A stretch of DNA of 64,000 nucleotides from G965222505 sp965222505 (GCA_965222505.1 OZ244956.1:3658001-3722000); one strand, 5' to 3'. Shown: positions 26,538 through 35,860, counted from the stretch's first letter. The notes: generated by a model not told the origin, from the sequence alone. Numbers and translations: made by a program.

Positions 26538-28126
26538 AAAGGTTTGCTTCCAAAACGGTGGTGAAGAACGGTGGGCAGAAGGTAGGTCATATCGGTAGCC
26601 AACATGGTTCGGGGATCGTGGTCGGCCACATAGGCATCCGCCACAACTCCACCGATATGAAGTGCAGCCACAGCGGCCTGTTCGGGCGAGAGGCCCTGGG
26701 CCAGTAACCCGGCACACATCCCGGCCAACACATCCCCGGCTCCAGCCGTGGCCAGTGCCGGATTTCCCGTGTCGTTGACGTACACCCGGCCGTCTGGGCA
26801 CCCCACCACGCTCGGCATGCCTTTGAGGATAAGGACACAGCGCCACCGTTGGGCGTACGTGGCAGCCATCGTCACACGGTCGGCCAGGTCCAGCTCGCCA
26901 TCGTCCACGAGCCGTTTAAATTCGCCCCGGTGCGGCGTGAGGATCCACCGGCAGGTGTCCTGATTTTCCAGCAGATGGGTGTGACCAGCCAGGGCGTAGA
27001 GGCCATCGGCATCCAGCACGCCGGGCAGATGGGTCTGGGTGAACAGTGTACGCATGAGGGCCTGGGTCTCAGGAGATCGGCCCACCCCGCAACCGACCAG
27101 TAACGCTTGGGCCTTTTGCAAGGGCGCTTCCAGTGCACTGAACGCTTCGGGATGAAGGGTGCCTGCATCGGTTTCCGGCAGGGTATGGGTGGCAACATCC
27201 ACCAAATGGGCAGTCAAGGCCGGTTGTACCGAGCGCGGGGCTGCACAGATTACATACCCGGCCCCGATGCGTGCCGCCGATTGGCACGCCATCACCGCCG
27301 CACCGGTGTAGCCGCGTGACCCGACCACCGCCAGGGTCAATCCCACGCTGTATTTGTGGGCTTCCGCATCCCGGACGGGTAACCAGGACCGAATGAGGTC
27401 GTCATGGGCACGTAACGCACAGCCCGGCAATCGAACGGCTTCATCCAGTAAAAAAGCTGGGATGCCGATTTCAACAGGGTAGACGGCCCCGGCATGGGCG
27501 CGGCCTTCATTGATATACAGTCCGACCTTGGCAGCCGCCATCGTAACGGTGCAATCGGCCTGAACGGCGGTGCCATGCACACCACCCGTATCGCTGTCGA
27601 TGCCCGTCGGGACGTCCAGCGCGACGACTGGGGCAGACTGGGTATTTACCCAATCCACCAACGCGTCAATCGGGGCGCGGAGGGTACGGGTGAGGCCGGT
27701 GCCGAGCAGGGCATCCACGAGCAGGTCCGCTACCGGGCCTTCGGTCAGTTGGTCAAGGGATTTGAAGGGTTCGATATGGAGCCGGTTTTCGGTATCAGCT
27801 TCGGCCAATTGGGTGAGCAGGTGCAGGTTACGGGCAGTATCCGGAGTGGTGTTGGTTTTGGAGGTCAGCGATACCACGCGGACGTATGCGCCCAGGCCGT
27901 ACAGGACGCGGGCCACCACTAGGCCGTCGCCGCCGTTGTTGCCTTTGCCGCACAGGATCAGGATGTGTTGGTTCGTCCAGGGGCCGTAGCGGGCCGTCAT
28001 GACGCGCACGGTTTCCCGACCGGCGGTTTCCATCAGGGTAAAACCAGGGATACCGAACGCTTCGATGGTGCGATGGTCAGCCTGCTGCATGGCGTGGGCT
28101 GTCAGAAGGGGATAGGGGCGAGGCAT
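26534..28126 (-). CDS. nnr: Bifunctional NAD(P)H-hydrate epimerase / ADP-dependent dehydratase
   Basis: The 530-residue fusion repairs damaged NAD(P)H hydrates. The N-terminal epimerase half (about 1-215) has CGKGNNGGDGLVVARVL, VDALLGTGLTR and ALDVPTGIDSDTGG. The C-terminal ribokinase-like dehydratase half (about 230-530) has VGSRGYTGAAVMACQSAARI, ILTPHRGEFKRL and the ATP-site motif NPALATAGAGDVLAGM. The length matches the usual fusion. It starts one base inside the end of the DinB-like gene and runs into the VanZ-like gene by ATGA, so the three genes form a tight operon. Confidence 0.95.
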   Translation of the reverse strand: MPRPYPLLTAHAMQQADHRTIEAFGIPGFTLMETAGRETVRVMTARYGPWTNQHILILCGKGNNGGDGLVVARVLYGLGAYVRVVSLTSKTNTTPDTARNLHLLTQLAEADTENRLHIEPFKSLDQLTEGPVADLLVDALLGTGLTRTLRAPIDALVDWVNTQSAPVVALDVPTGIDSDTGGVHGTAVQADCTVTMAAAKVGLYINEGRAHAGAVYPVEIGIPAFLLDEAVRLPGCALRAHDDLIRSWLPVRDAEAHKYSVGLTLAVVGSRGYTGAAVMACQSAARIGAGYVICAAPRSVQPALTAHLVDVATHTLPETDAGTLHPEAFSALEAPLQKAQALLVGCGVGRSPETQALMRTLFTQTHLPGVLDADGLYALAGHTHLLENQDTCRWILTPHRGEFKRLVDDGELDLADRVTMAATYAQRWRCVLILKGMPSVVGCPDGRVYVNDTGNPALATAGAGDVLAGMCAGLLAQGLSPEQAAVAALHIGGVVADAYVADHDPRTMLATDMTYLLPTVLHHRFGSKPL

Positions 28127-28650
28127 CAGCGCGACAAGGTTTTCCAGTTAGGGACCGCAATGCCGTCCTGCACTTTCCAGAACACGAGGTCTACGTCCTT
28201 CAGCATTTTGGTAATGTAGGCAATTTGCCCGACGTGGTATCCAAAGTGTTCCACCACATGATAGATGGCCTGCAGCACGCTCACGTCATTACCCTGGATA
28301 CGCCGCATCTCGTGCAGCGTATTTACGTCCAGGTTGACCAGTACGGCATCCACATCATAGAGGGCCGTTTCCAGGCGACGCAGAAGTTCGGTGCGAGGGA
28401 CATCGCCTTGTGTACTGAATTCGAGCGGTCGTTCACGCACATCCTCGGCCCCGCCAACGCCGTGTACCATCCATTGCCGGATGTTGCCCGCCAGATGCAG
28501 CAGCAAATTGCCGATACTGTTGGAGGAGGTATTCGGCCGCCACCACAATTCCTCGTCCGTCAGTTGGTCAACACAACGCAGGATTTTGGGGTGGTACGTA
28601 TCCAGCAGATACGTGCGGGATTGGGCGATAAAGACTTGGGGCATTTCCAA
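28126..28650 (-). CDS. DinB-like four-helix metal-binding protein
   Basis: The 174-residue protein has the helical bundle pattern and spaced histidines of DinB/YfiT proteins: NSIGNLLLHLAGNIRQW (first His), then LQAIYHVVEHFGYHVGQIAY with three His positions for a divalent metal. The pattern is close to the DUF1572 group. Function is unknown; some relatives are thiol-dependent transferases. It overlaps nnr by one base (TGATG). Upstream lies the 157-bp tandem repeat, not a normal promoter region. Confidence 0.75.
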   Translation of the reverse strand: MEMPQVFIAQSRTYLLDTYHPKILRCVDQLTDEELWWRPNTSSNSIGNLLLHLAGNIRQWMVHGVGGAEDVRERPLEFSTQGDVPRTELLRRLETALYDVDAVLVNLDVNTLHEMRRIQGNDVSVLQAIYHVVEHFGYHVGQIAYITKMLKDVDLVFWKVQDGIAVPNWKTLSR

Positions 28651-29178
28651 AGATCTGAGATCGATTTATGCGCTTCAAAAAAGCACAAGGCGGGGCCGGC
28701 CTTGTGCCGGCCCTTCGACATAAAAAGGGTTTCGTCGATCTGGAATGTTTCGAAAGTAAATCCCGAGGTTGGTCTGGGCCGACGACCTGTTCATTCGAGC
28801 AATCGGCTCAAGATACAAAGCCTGCCGCAATGTTGAGGGGCGACCACGAGGGTCGCCCGGCCGGGGAAGTTTCGAATGGTAAATCCCGAGTTCGATCTGG
28901 AATGTTTCGAAAGTAAATCCCGAGGTCGGTCTGGGCCGACGACCTGTTCATTCGAGCAATCGGCTCAAGATACAAAGCTTGCCGCAATGTTGAGGGGCGA
29001 CCACGAGGGTCGCCCGGCCGGGGAAGTTTCGAATGGTAAATCCCGAGTTCGATCTGGAATGTTTCGAAAGTAAATCCCGAGGTCGGTCTGGGCCGACGAC
29101 CTGTTCATTCGAGCAATCGGCTCAAGATACAAAGCTTGCCGCAATGTTGAGGGGCGACCACGAGGGTCGCCCGGCCGA
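28651..29178. repeat. 157-bp tandem repeat, about 2.8 copies, between prfA and the DinB-like gene
   Basis: GATCTGGAATGTTTCGAAAG starts at 28737, 28894 and 29051, an exact 157-bp period. The third unit stops at 29177, next to the prfA stop codon. Copies differ at only a few bases (for example T/C near 28773). Each unit holds a GGGCGACC-acgag-GGTCGCCC stem and two related sub-blocks (TTTCGAAAGTAAATCCCGAG and TTTCGAATGGTAAATCCCGA). A separate GGGCCGGC stem lies at 28693-28713. No gene is supported in this gap. Confidence 0.9.
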
Positions 29179-30255
29179 CTACTGACTGGCCAGGCGTTTG
29201 GCATTGTCCGTCGTGCGGAGGGCACGGATGATGGGGTCCAGATCTCCGTTGATGACGGATTGCAAGGCGTAGTTTTTGAGGTCGCCTTCGAGGCGGTGAT
29301 CCGTCACGCGGCCCTGCGGCCAGTTGTAGGTGCGGATTTTGGCCGAACGGTCGCCGGAGCCGACCATGCTGCGCCGGGCCTCACTACGCTCGGCATCCCG
29401 CTTGGCTTTTTCCATATCGAAGAGCCGGGCGCGGAGGACGCGCATGGCCTTGTCCTTGTTCTTGTGCTGACTTTTTTCGTCCTGGCAGGTCACAACCAGC
29501 CCCGTCGGCTTGTGGGTAATGCGCACGGCTGAGTCGGTGGTGTTGACGGATTGCCCGCCGGGGCCGCTGGACCGGTAAACATCAATTTCGAGGTCTTCTT
29601 GGGCAATCTGTACATCGATGTCTTGGGCTTCGGGGAGCACCGCTACGGTGGCTGCCGATGTGTGGATGCGGCCACTGGATTCAGTAGCGGGTACGCGCTG
29701 TACGCGGTGTACCCCGCTTTCATATTTCATGTGGCCAAAGGCATCTTCGCCTTGCAGGCTGAAGGTAATCTCTTTAAATCCACCCTGTGTGCCCGGTGAG
29801 GTGTTCATCACTTCCATGCGCCATCCGGCCGATTCGGCGAAACGGCTGTAGAGTCGGTACAGGTCTCCGGCGAACAGGCTGGCTTCATCCCCGCCGGTGC
29901 CCGCACGGATTTCAATGATGGCGTTCCTGGAATCCTCGGGGTCTTTGGGGAGCAGCAGGTATTCCAGTTCTTCTTCCAGGGTGGGCTGTTGTGCTTCTAG
30001 GGTATCCAGTTCGCGTTGGGCCATTTCGGTCAACTCAGAGTCGTTTTCCAGAGTCAACAGTTCCCGTAAATCGGCTTGTTCCTGTAGGACGGATTCGTAG
30101 TGGCCGATGGCCTTGACGATGGGGCGGAGCTGGGCATGGGTGCGGCCCAGTTCAGCCATTTGTTTGGGGTCCGTGGCGATTTCCGGCTGCGCCATACGTG
30201 CCATGACGGCCGCAAGGCGCTCCTTAATGTCTTCCAGTACCGAAGGGTCAATCAT
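29179..30255 (-). CDS. prfA: Peptide chain release factor 1
   Basis: The 358-residue class I release factor reads UAA and UAG. It has a helical N-domain, the RF1-type stop-codon tripeptide PAT in VQRVPATESSGRIHTSA (about residue 188), and the GGQ peptidyl-hydrolysis motif in YRSSGPGGQSVNTTDSAVRI. A separate KIRTYNWPQGRVTDHR block completes the RF1 pattern. No prmC gene is adjacent. The start lies 8 bp from a TTCTACG-class hairpin, so its ribosome-binding region is repeat sequence. Confidence 0.96.
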   Translation of the reverse strand: MIDPSVLEDIKERLAAVMARMAQPEIATDPKQMAELGRTHAQLRPIVKAIGHYESVLQEQADLRELLTLENDSELTEMAQRELDTLEAQQPTLEEELEYLLLPKDPEDSRNAIIEIRAGTGGDEASLFAGDLYRLYSRFAESAGWRMEVMNTSPGTQGGFKEITFSLQGEDAFGHMKYESGVHRVQRVPATESSGRIHTSAATVAVLPEAQDIDVQIAQEDLEIDVYRSSGPGGQSVNTTDSAVRITHKPTGLVVTCQDEKSQHKNKDKAMRVLRARLFDMEKAKRDAERSEARRSMVGSGDRSAKIRTYNWPQGRVTDHRLEGDLKNYALQSVINGDLDPIIRALRTTDNAKRLASQ

Positions 30256-30262
30256 AATTACG

Positions 30263-30331
30263 TTCTACGTGCGGCGTTCTAGGTTCTACGTTATGCAATG
30301 AGAAACGTAGAACCTAGAACGTAGAACATTT
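30263..30331. repeat. Complete heptamer hairpin locus, TTCTACG class
   Basis: Units in phase are TTCTACG (30263), TGCGGCG, TTCTAGG, TTCTACG, then TTATGCA and ATGAGAA as spacer, then ACGTAGA (30305), ACCTAGA and ACGTAGA as the inverted arm. The 7-bp phase runs unbroken from one arm through the spacer to the other. It lies in the 102-bp gap between glmS and prfA. Confidence 0.85.
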
Positions 30332-30357
30332 CTGATCGGTTTCGGTTGGTGCGGCGG

Positions 30358-32193
30358 TTACTCCACCGTGACGCTTTTGGCTAAGTTACGGGGTTGGTCC
30401 ACGTTGCAGCCTCGGAGGACGGCGATGTGGTACGAGAGCAGTTGTAACGGAACCACGGTCAGCAGGGGCATCAGGAAGTGTACCGTGCTGGGAACCCGGA
30501 TCACGTATTCGCAGAGTTCATCCAGATGCGGGTCATCAGCATCGGTGATGGCGATCACCAAACCTTGCCGGGCCACGACCTCTTCGATGTTGGACACCAC
30601 CTTTTCATAGGTGGCATCCTGGGTGGCGATGAATACCACCGGCATGAAGCGGTCGATGAGGGCGATGGGGCCGTGTTTCATCTCGGCAGCCGGGTAGCCT
30701 TCGGCGTGGATGTAGGAGATTTCCTTGAGCTTGAGGGCCCCTTCGAGGGCAACCGGGAAGTTGTAGCCCCGGCCCAGGTACAGGAAGTTCGAGGCAAACC
30801 GATGCGTCCGGGCCAACTCGGCAATTTCATCGTTGGTTTTGAGGACGGTGGCAATTTTCTCCGGGATTGCGGCCAACTCGTGCAGGTAGCCCGACAATTC
30901 GGCGTTGGACAACGTGCCGCGCTTCTGGGCCAGCCGCAGGGCAATCATTGCCATCACGGTAACCTGGGCGGTAAAAGCCTTCGTCGAGGCCACGCCGATT
31001 TCGGGGCCGGCGTGCAGGTACACCCCGGCATTGGTTTCGCGGGCGATGGTTGAACCGACGACGTTACACACGCCGAGCACCAGGACGCCCTGCCGTTGGG
31101 CTTCACGGACGGCGGCCAGTGTATCAGCCGTTTCCCCACTTTGGGAGATGACGATCACCACGTCGTCCTTGTACAGAATCGGATTGCGGTACCGGAATTC
31201 GCTGGCGTACTCCACTTCCACCGGGATGCGGGTCATTTCCTCGATCAGGTACTCTCCGACGAGGCCGGCGTGCCAGGATGTGCCACAGGCACAGATGATG
31301 ATGCGGCGGGCATCTTTCACCTGGTCAATCACGTCGATCAGGCCGCCGAGTTTGATGTGGGTGTCTTCGGCCCGGATACGCCCGCGCATGCAGTTGTACA
31401 AGGCTTCAGGTTGCTCAATGATTTCCTTGAGCATGAAATGGTCGAAGCCGCTTTTTTCGATCTGGCCGAGGTCCCACTCCAATTGGTGGACCTCCTTGGT
31501 CAGCACTACGTTTTCGATGGTGCGGACTTCAAATTCGTTTCGGTTCACGACCACCATTTCGCCATCGTTCAGGTAGACGACGCGCTTGGTGTGTTCCACG
31601 ATGGCAGCGGCATCCGAGGCGATGAAAAACTCATCGTCGCCTACGCCAAGGATGAGCGGGCTGCCTTTGCGGGCGGCAATCAATAGGTCCGGATCGTCTG
31701 CCGAGACCATCGCAATGCCGTATGTACCGACTACCTGGGTGAGGGCTTGCCGAAAGGCTTCGTCCAGCGGGAGACCGGTTTCCTTGCGAACGTCATCGAC
31801 GAGGTGGACCAGCACTTCCGTGTCCGTCTGGCTTCGGAAGGCATACCCTTTGCGCTTGAGTTGTTCGCGCAGGGTGGCATAGTTCTCAATGATGCCGTTA
31901 TGGACAAGGGCAAACGTCTCTTCCGTCGAAAGGTGGGGGTGGGCATTTTCATCACTCGGAAAGCCGTGGGTGGCCCAGCGGGTATGTCCAATGCCCAGGG
32001 TGCCGGGGTGGACTTTCTCCCGAAGGGTGTCCGCCAGTGCGGCCACTTTACCTTTCTTCTTCCAACAGTCCAAGCTGCCGTTTACGATGGCGATACCGGC
32101 CGAGTCGTAGCCTCGGTATTCCAGCCGTTTAAGGCCGTTGAGAATAATGTCATTTGCCTCGCGGCTTCCGATGTATCCTACAATTCCACACAT
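30358..32193 (-). CDS. glmS: Glutamine-fructose-6-phosphate aminotransferase (isomerizing)
   Basis: The 611-residue protein starts at ATG 32193, chosen because the nucleophilic Cys must be residue 2 (MCGIVGYIGSREAND). The N-terminal Ntn glutaminase domain has RGYDSAGIA and HTRWATHG; two SIS domains follow (ICACGTSWHAGLVGEYLIE, ISQSGETADTLAA and LGRGYNFPVALEGALKLKE). The C-terminus is D-Q-P-R-N-L-A-K-S-V-T-V-E. It makes glucosamine-6-phosphate for peptidoglycan and LPS. Placement next to the LPS-export genes fits. No glmS ribozyme was recognised upstream. Confidence 0.97.
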   Translation of the reverse strand: MCGIVGYIGSREANDIILNGLKRLEYRGYDSAGIAIVNGSLDCWKKKGKVAALADTLREKVHPGTLGIGHTRWATHGFPSDENAHPHLSTEETFALVHNGIIENYATLREQLKRKGYAFRSQTDTEVLVHLVDDVRKETGLPLDEAFRQALTQVVGTYGIAMVSADDPDLLIAARKGSPLILGVGDDEFFIASDAAAIVEHTKRVVYLNDGEMVVVNRNEFEVRTIENVVLTKEVHQLEWDLGQIEKSGFDHFMLKEIIEQPEALYNCMRGRIRAEDTHIKLGGLIDVIDQVKDARRIIICACGTSWHAGLVGEYLIEEMTRIPVEVEYASEFRYRNPILYKDDVVIVISQSGETADTLAAVREAQRQGVLVLGVCNVVGSTIARETNAGVYLHAGPEIGVASTKAFTAQVTVMAMIALRLAQKRGTLSNAELSGYLHELAAIPEKIATVLKTNDEIAELARTHRFASNFLYLGRGYNFPVALEGALKLKEISYIHAEGYPAAEMKHGPIALIDRFMPVVFIATQDATYEKVVSNIEEVVARQGLVIAITDADDPHLDELCEYVIRVPSTVHFLMPLLTVVPLQLLSYHIAVLRGCNVDQPRNLAKSVTVE

Positions 32194-32314
32194 GATCAGG
32201 GTTGGTTGGGTTGACGAAGCGGTTCGGTCAAGCCGATACGATGTCCTATGCTTCTCCAGTCGGATTGGGAGAGGATAAATTAACAGTCGCGCCACCGGGG
32301 AAAGGCTGTCCTAT

Positions 32315-32332
32315 GTACACCCTGCGGTGTAC
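32315..32332. terminator. GTACACC-ctgc-GGTGTAC stem-loop between lptB and glmS
   Basis: A perfect 7-bp stem with a 4-nt loop lies in the 258-bp gap between lptB and glmS, which are on the same strand. It could end the lptB transcript or be part of the glmS leader. No T-run follows on the minus strand, so the terminator call is weak. Confidence 0.35.
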
Positions 32333-32451
32333 CAAACTCCCTGATGAACAGTGAAGAGTACATATGGCCTCCATGCCAATAAGTGCCGCAAAATAGGACT
32401 TGAGCATCATACGGTCAACGGGTAACGGGTATTGGGGCGTCAAAACACGCC

Positions 32452-33198
32452 TTATCGGTAGCGTTCCAGTGTGAACTTTTCGCCCAAATAGCGCTTGCGT
32501 ACCTCGGGGTCGTTCGCCAGGAACTCTGCGGTGCCTTGTGTAAAAATACGGCCTTCATAAAGCAAGTAGGCCCGGTCTGTAATGGCGAGCGTTTCATGCA
32601 CGTTGTGGTCGGTCACCAGCACGCCGATGCCTCGTTTTTTGAGGTCGGCCACAATATGTTGAATGTCTTCCACCGCAATCGGGTCAATACCGGCGAAGGG
32701 TTCATCCAGCAGGATAAACTTGGGGTCCATCGCCAGGACCCGTGCAATTTCACAACGGCGACGTTCACCGCCCGAAAGCATGTAGCCTTTCGATTTTCGT
32801 ACACTGTCCAGACCAAACTCGTCAATCAACCGGTCCACACGGGCTTGCCGTTTCTGTTTGGAGATTGGCTGAAATTCCAGGACGGCATGGATGTTGTCTT
32901 CCACACTCAGTTGCCTGAATATGGAGGCTTCCTGGGCCAGGTACCCGATGCCTTTTCGCGCACGCCGGTACATGGGCAGCCGGGTGATGTCTTCATCCCC
33001 CAGCCAAATCCGACCGGCTTCGGGCCTGACCATCCCCACAATCATATAAAAGGTCGTGGTTTTACCGGCCCCATTTGGACCAAGCAGTCCCACAATCTCA
33101 CCCTGCGTCAGGGCCAGCGCTACATCATCGACGACGGTACGGCGCTTGTAGCGTTTGACCAGTCCTTCAACACGCAGGGATAGTGGCGATTCCGTCAT
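32452..33198 (-). CDS. lptB: LPS export ABC transporter ATPase LptB
   Basis: The 248-residue protein starts at ATG 33198; the frame is open upstream but M-T-E-S-P-L-S fits the family start. Motifs are Walker A GLLGPNGAGKTTTFYMIVGM, signature MLSGGERRRCEIARVLAM, Walker B FILLDEPFAGIDP and switch VTDHNVHETLAI. Together with G-R-I-F-T-Q-G-T-A-E-F and V-R-K-R-Y-L-G-E-K-F these identify LptB, which powers LPS extraction from the inner membrane. It lies downstream of ostA and lptC on the same strand. Confidence 0.95.
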   Translation of the reverse strand: MTESPLSLRVEGLVKRYKRRTVVDDVALALTQGEIVGLLGPNGAGKTTTFYMIVGMVRPEAGRIWLGDEDITRLPMYRRARKGIGYLAQEASIFRQLSVEDNIHAVLEFQPISKQKRQARVDRLIDEFGLDSVRKSKGYMLSGGERRRCEIARVLAMDPKFILLDEPFAGIDPIAVEDIQHIVADLKKRGIGVLVTDHNVHETLAITDRAYLLYEGRIFTQGTAEFLANDPEVRKRYLGEKFTLERYR

Positions 33199-33424
33199 AA
33201 ACACGTGGCGGTTGGATGTATAGGGGCTGAAACCCTCGCTTTGTAACGCTATACGCTTTTCGTGGATAAATGAGTCCACAAAACCCCGCCAGTAGGCTAT
33301 TTTCCCTTGAAGCCTCTGTCGATAACGCGTAAAAACAGTGGGAAACGTGTCATGGGATGTTTGTACGCAGTGCTTTCTTTGAATAGGGTGCCGGGAAAGT
33401 ATTACATCCTAGCAGCAAAGGTCA

Positions 33425-34867
33425 CTACTTCTCCCGGTGGCCAAGCAAAGCGGTGCGCGTGGGTTTTTGCTCCGGCATCCACCGGTATCCAGAGAGTTGA
33501 AGCAGTTCGGGAATGTTTTCTTTTTCATAATACAGGCCCTCAATGCCGGTGAGGCCCTTCAGGGTCTCAAGGGTGTCGCTGGCAAACAACATTTGGATTT
33601 GATCGGCGGAGAGGCGGACGGCTCCGGCGAGGGTGCTGTCTTCTTCTTCGGCCCTGAAATAGAGGGCTTCGGCATTGGGGCCGACGAGCAGCGAGCGCAG
33701 GCTGTCGGCCTCGAATTGGCCGAGGAGGTTCCGGCCCTGGATTTGTTGTACGCGGGCCAGGGTGCTGTCCCATTGGGCCAGGAAGGCATTGGCGCGTACC
33801 ACCAGCGAGTCCAGGGCTTCTTGTTTGAGGACCATTCGAATGGTGTCTCCGCTGACCTGCGTCTGCGCAAACCAGAGGACAGGTTGGCGGTACAGCTCCA
33901 GCCAGGCTGGCTGGGCTTGGCCGGAATCGACTGGGGCGCGCTTGGTGTAGACCATCGAATCGGCGGTGGCGGCCAGTTCCGTCTGCCACACCCGCACGGA
34001 ATCCAGCGCTGTGATGTGCGTCAGGGTATCGGTGCGCAAGGCTTCCAGCAACCGGGCGCGGACGAGCAGGGTATCGGTTCCCGTGCTGTCGGTACGGAGT
34101 TGGATCAGGAGCGGGTTACCCTTGATGCGGCTTCGGCCTTCGGTTTTGTTGTGTTGCACAAACGTTCCGTAGAGGAAGGTGCGCTCGATAGGGCTGGCCG
34201 TGTCTGGCTCGGCCTCGAACTGTTCAATTTCTACCGTGCCGTAAGCGTCCGTCAAATCTTCTGTGCGGCGGTGGACGATGGAGTCGGCGGCGAGGGTGAG
34301 GTCTTCCTGGGCCAGCCGGACGCTGTCGTAGAAGACGGCAATTTTTGAGTTGGTGTCATAGGTACCGAGCAGGCTGGTGAGGACGCTCGTAGAATCGCTC
34401 AGTTGTACGCCTTCGGTAAAGGTCGCCTGTTTGCGTCCCCGGTTGTAGGTGCCGCTGGGGGCACGGAGCACGGCTTCGCCGTCGGCGAGGCGTACCCGGC
34501 CGGTGGCGCGTCCGATTTTGGAGCGGCTGTTGTAGAGGATGCGGTCGGCCTCCAGGGTGTCCGGCGTGTCGATGATGCGCACGCGCCCGGTGAACAGGAT
34601 TTCGTTCCGGTCCAGGTAATCGATGGCCTGTTGGGCTTCCAGTGTGGCGGCATCTTGCCGAAGCCGCACCCGTCCAATGAGTTTCTGTATCCGTTCCCCA
34701 TTTAGGACCAATCCCGCCAATGAGTCTGCCTGTTCGATGATCACCACGCGGGTTTCGGTCGAGTCTGCCTGGCCGTATGCGGTGGCACAGCCGAAGACAA
34801 GCAGCAGCGTCAGGAAGATTTGTGATTTACTTCGTGAGTCGCCTTCGGCTCGTTTGTGATTGGGCAT
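33425..34867 (-). CDS. OstA/LptA-like LPS transport protein
   Basis: The 480-residue protein has a hydrophobic export segment (IFLTLLLVFGCATAYGQ). Repeated OstA/LptA-type beta strands follow, such as NEILFTGRVRIIDTPDTLEA, KIGRATGRVRLADGEAVL and KQATFTEGVQLSDSTSVL, which would build a hydrophobic groove carrying LPS across the periplasm. It is longer than E. coli LptA, as is usual for the long OstA-like proteins of Bacteroidota. The start codon and first 17 residues (MPNHKRAEGDSRSKSQ and on) are encoded by the TGATTGN-class repeat; no other ATG precedes the signal segment. IS copy 2 lies 9 bp upstream of the start. Confidence 0.85.
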   Translation of the reverse strand: MPNHKRAEGDSRSKSQIFLTLLLVFGCATAYGQADSTETRVVIIEQADSLAGLVLNGERIQKLIGRVRLRQDAATLEAQQAIDYLDRNEILFTGRVRIIDTPDTLEADRILYNSRSKIGRATGRVRLADGEAVLRAPSGTYNRGRKQATFTEGVQLSDSTSVLTSLLGTYDTNSKIAVFYDSVRLAQEDLTLAADSIVHRRTEDLTDAYGTVEIEQFEAEPDTASPIERTFLYGTFVQHNKTEGRSRIKGNPLLIQLRTDSTGTDTLLVRARLLEALRTDTLTHITALDSVRVWQTELAATADSMVYTKRAPVDSGQAQPAWLELYRQPVLWFAQTQVSGDTIRMVLKQEALDSLVVRANAFLAQWDSTLARVQQIQGRNLLGQFEADSLRSLLVGPNAEALYFRAEEEDSTLAGAVRLSADQIQMLFASDTLETLKGLTGIEGLYYEKENIPELLQLSGYRWMPEQKPTRTALLGHREK

Positions 34868-34875
34868 TGTTGATT

Positions 34876-35860
34876 ATGCGAATCAAGGGTTGAGAACCCG
34901 ATAGAGCGCCGAGATGTTAAGAGTGAATCTTCAAACCCTCACTCAAAACACCAAATCGACGCTCTATGGATTGGCAATATAAGCTTATTGACCTGTTTTT
35001 GTTCGTCTCTGATCAACTTGAAGACGGCCTTTGGGTGCACGCCCAGAGATTCAGTAATAACAACAAGCCTGCGTTCAGCGACCAAGAAGCGATCACGCTT
35101 TACTTGTTCGGCATTATGCGTAAACATAGAGAAATAAAAACCATACATGATTACGCTCGGGACCATCTACTCGATTGGTTTCCGGCCTTGCCGAGTTATC
35201 AGGCTTTTGCAAACCGTGTTAACACACTCGGGTCTGTTTTTCACGCCTTGATTGAACCCATGCTCCGGCAAGCTGGGCGTAAGCACTTAGTCGAATCGGT
35301 CAAGATCTTGGATTCGATGCCGGTGATGCTGGCAAACAACAGTCGAAGCGGTAGTGCCCGTGTGGCCCGTGAAGTGGCCAACAAGGGCTATTGTAGCTCG
35401 AAGAAGACCTATTATCATGGTGTCAAAGTGCATGCCTTGGCCACTCGGAAAAACAAGTCGATTCCCTTACCAGAGGTGCTGCATATTTCAGCAGCTTCAG
35501 AGAATGACTTGAGTTTTGCTCGGCCCTTGTTTGGGTATTTGCAAGACTGCGAACTCTTCGCTGACAAGATCTACAGTGACGACAAGCTCAAAGAGCAACT
35601 TAAGAAAGAACAGAATGTTACGCTATATACCCCCGTCAAGCGAAAGAAGGGGCAGAAACGTTTGTATTTTGATCAGAAACTCGAATCAACGGCAGTGAGT
35701 CGGGTGCGACAGCCGATAGAAAGTTTATTCAACTGGATCAATGAGAAAACGGGCATTGAAGTAGCCTCAAAAGTGCGTTCGACCAAAGGCTTGATGGTTC
35801 ATGTCTATGGTCGGCTCGCTGCGGCCATGTTCATGCTCGCTTTCTACTCTTGATTCGCAT
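34876..35860 (+). mobile_element. IS982-family insertion sequence, copy 2
   Basis: The element is 985 bp with ends ATGCGAATCAAG (34876-34887 and 35849-35860) and a 5-bp target duplication TGATT (34871-34875, 35861-35865). It is the same length as copy 1 and in the opposite orientation. It has inserted between lptC and ostA, with its transposase gene reading against the LPS-export genes. Confidence 0.93.
34966..35853 (+). CDS. IS982-family transposase, copy 2
   Basis: The 295-residue transposase differs from copy 1 by one residue (Tyr234 instead of His234; base 35665). The catalytic D116, D200 and E252 are retained and the reading frame is intact. The near-identity implies recent spread or gene conversion. 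Expression from its own promoter would oppose transcription from lptC into ostA. Confidence 0.93.
   Translation: MDWQYKLIDLFLFVSDQLEDGLWVHAQRFSNNNKPAFSDQEAITLYLFGIMRKHREIKTIHDYARDHLLDWFPALPSYQAFANRVNTLGSVFHALIEPMLRQAGRKHLVESVKILDSMPVMLANNSRSGSARVAREVANKGYCSSKKTYYHGVKVHALATRKNKSIPLPEVLHISAASENDLSFARPLFGYLQDCELFADKIYSDDKLKEQLKKEQNVTLYTPVKRKKGQKRLYFDQKLESTAVSRVRQPIESLFNWINEKTGIEVASKVRSTKGLMVHVYGRLAAAMFMLAFYS

Noticed and set aside
28668..29073. Small proteins encoded across the tandem repeat
   Set aside because: The open frames follow the repeat period, contain the hairpins, and have no ribosome-binding site or recognisable domain; they are by-products of the repeat.
28737..29177. CRISPR array
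   Set aside because: The units are 157 bp and repeat entirely, with no short repeat alternating with unique spacers, and no cas genes are present.
32194..32451. glmS ribozyme or riboswitch upstream of glmS
   Set aside because: Only one small stem (32315-32332) is present. None of the conserved glmS ribozyme core was recognised, and that ribozyme is typical of Gram-positives.
24395..35860. Composite transposon formed by the two IS copies
   Set aside because: Each copy has its own 5-bp target duplication (TGTCA and TGATT). A composite unit would share one outer duplication and have none at the inner ends. The enclosed genes are also core genes.
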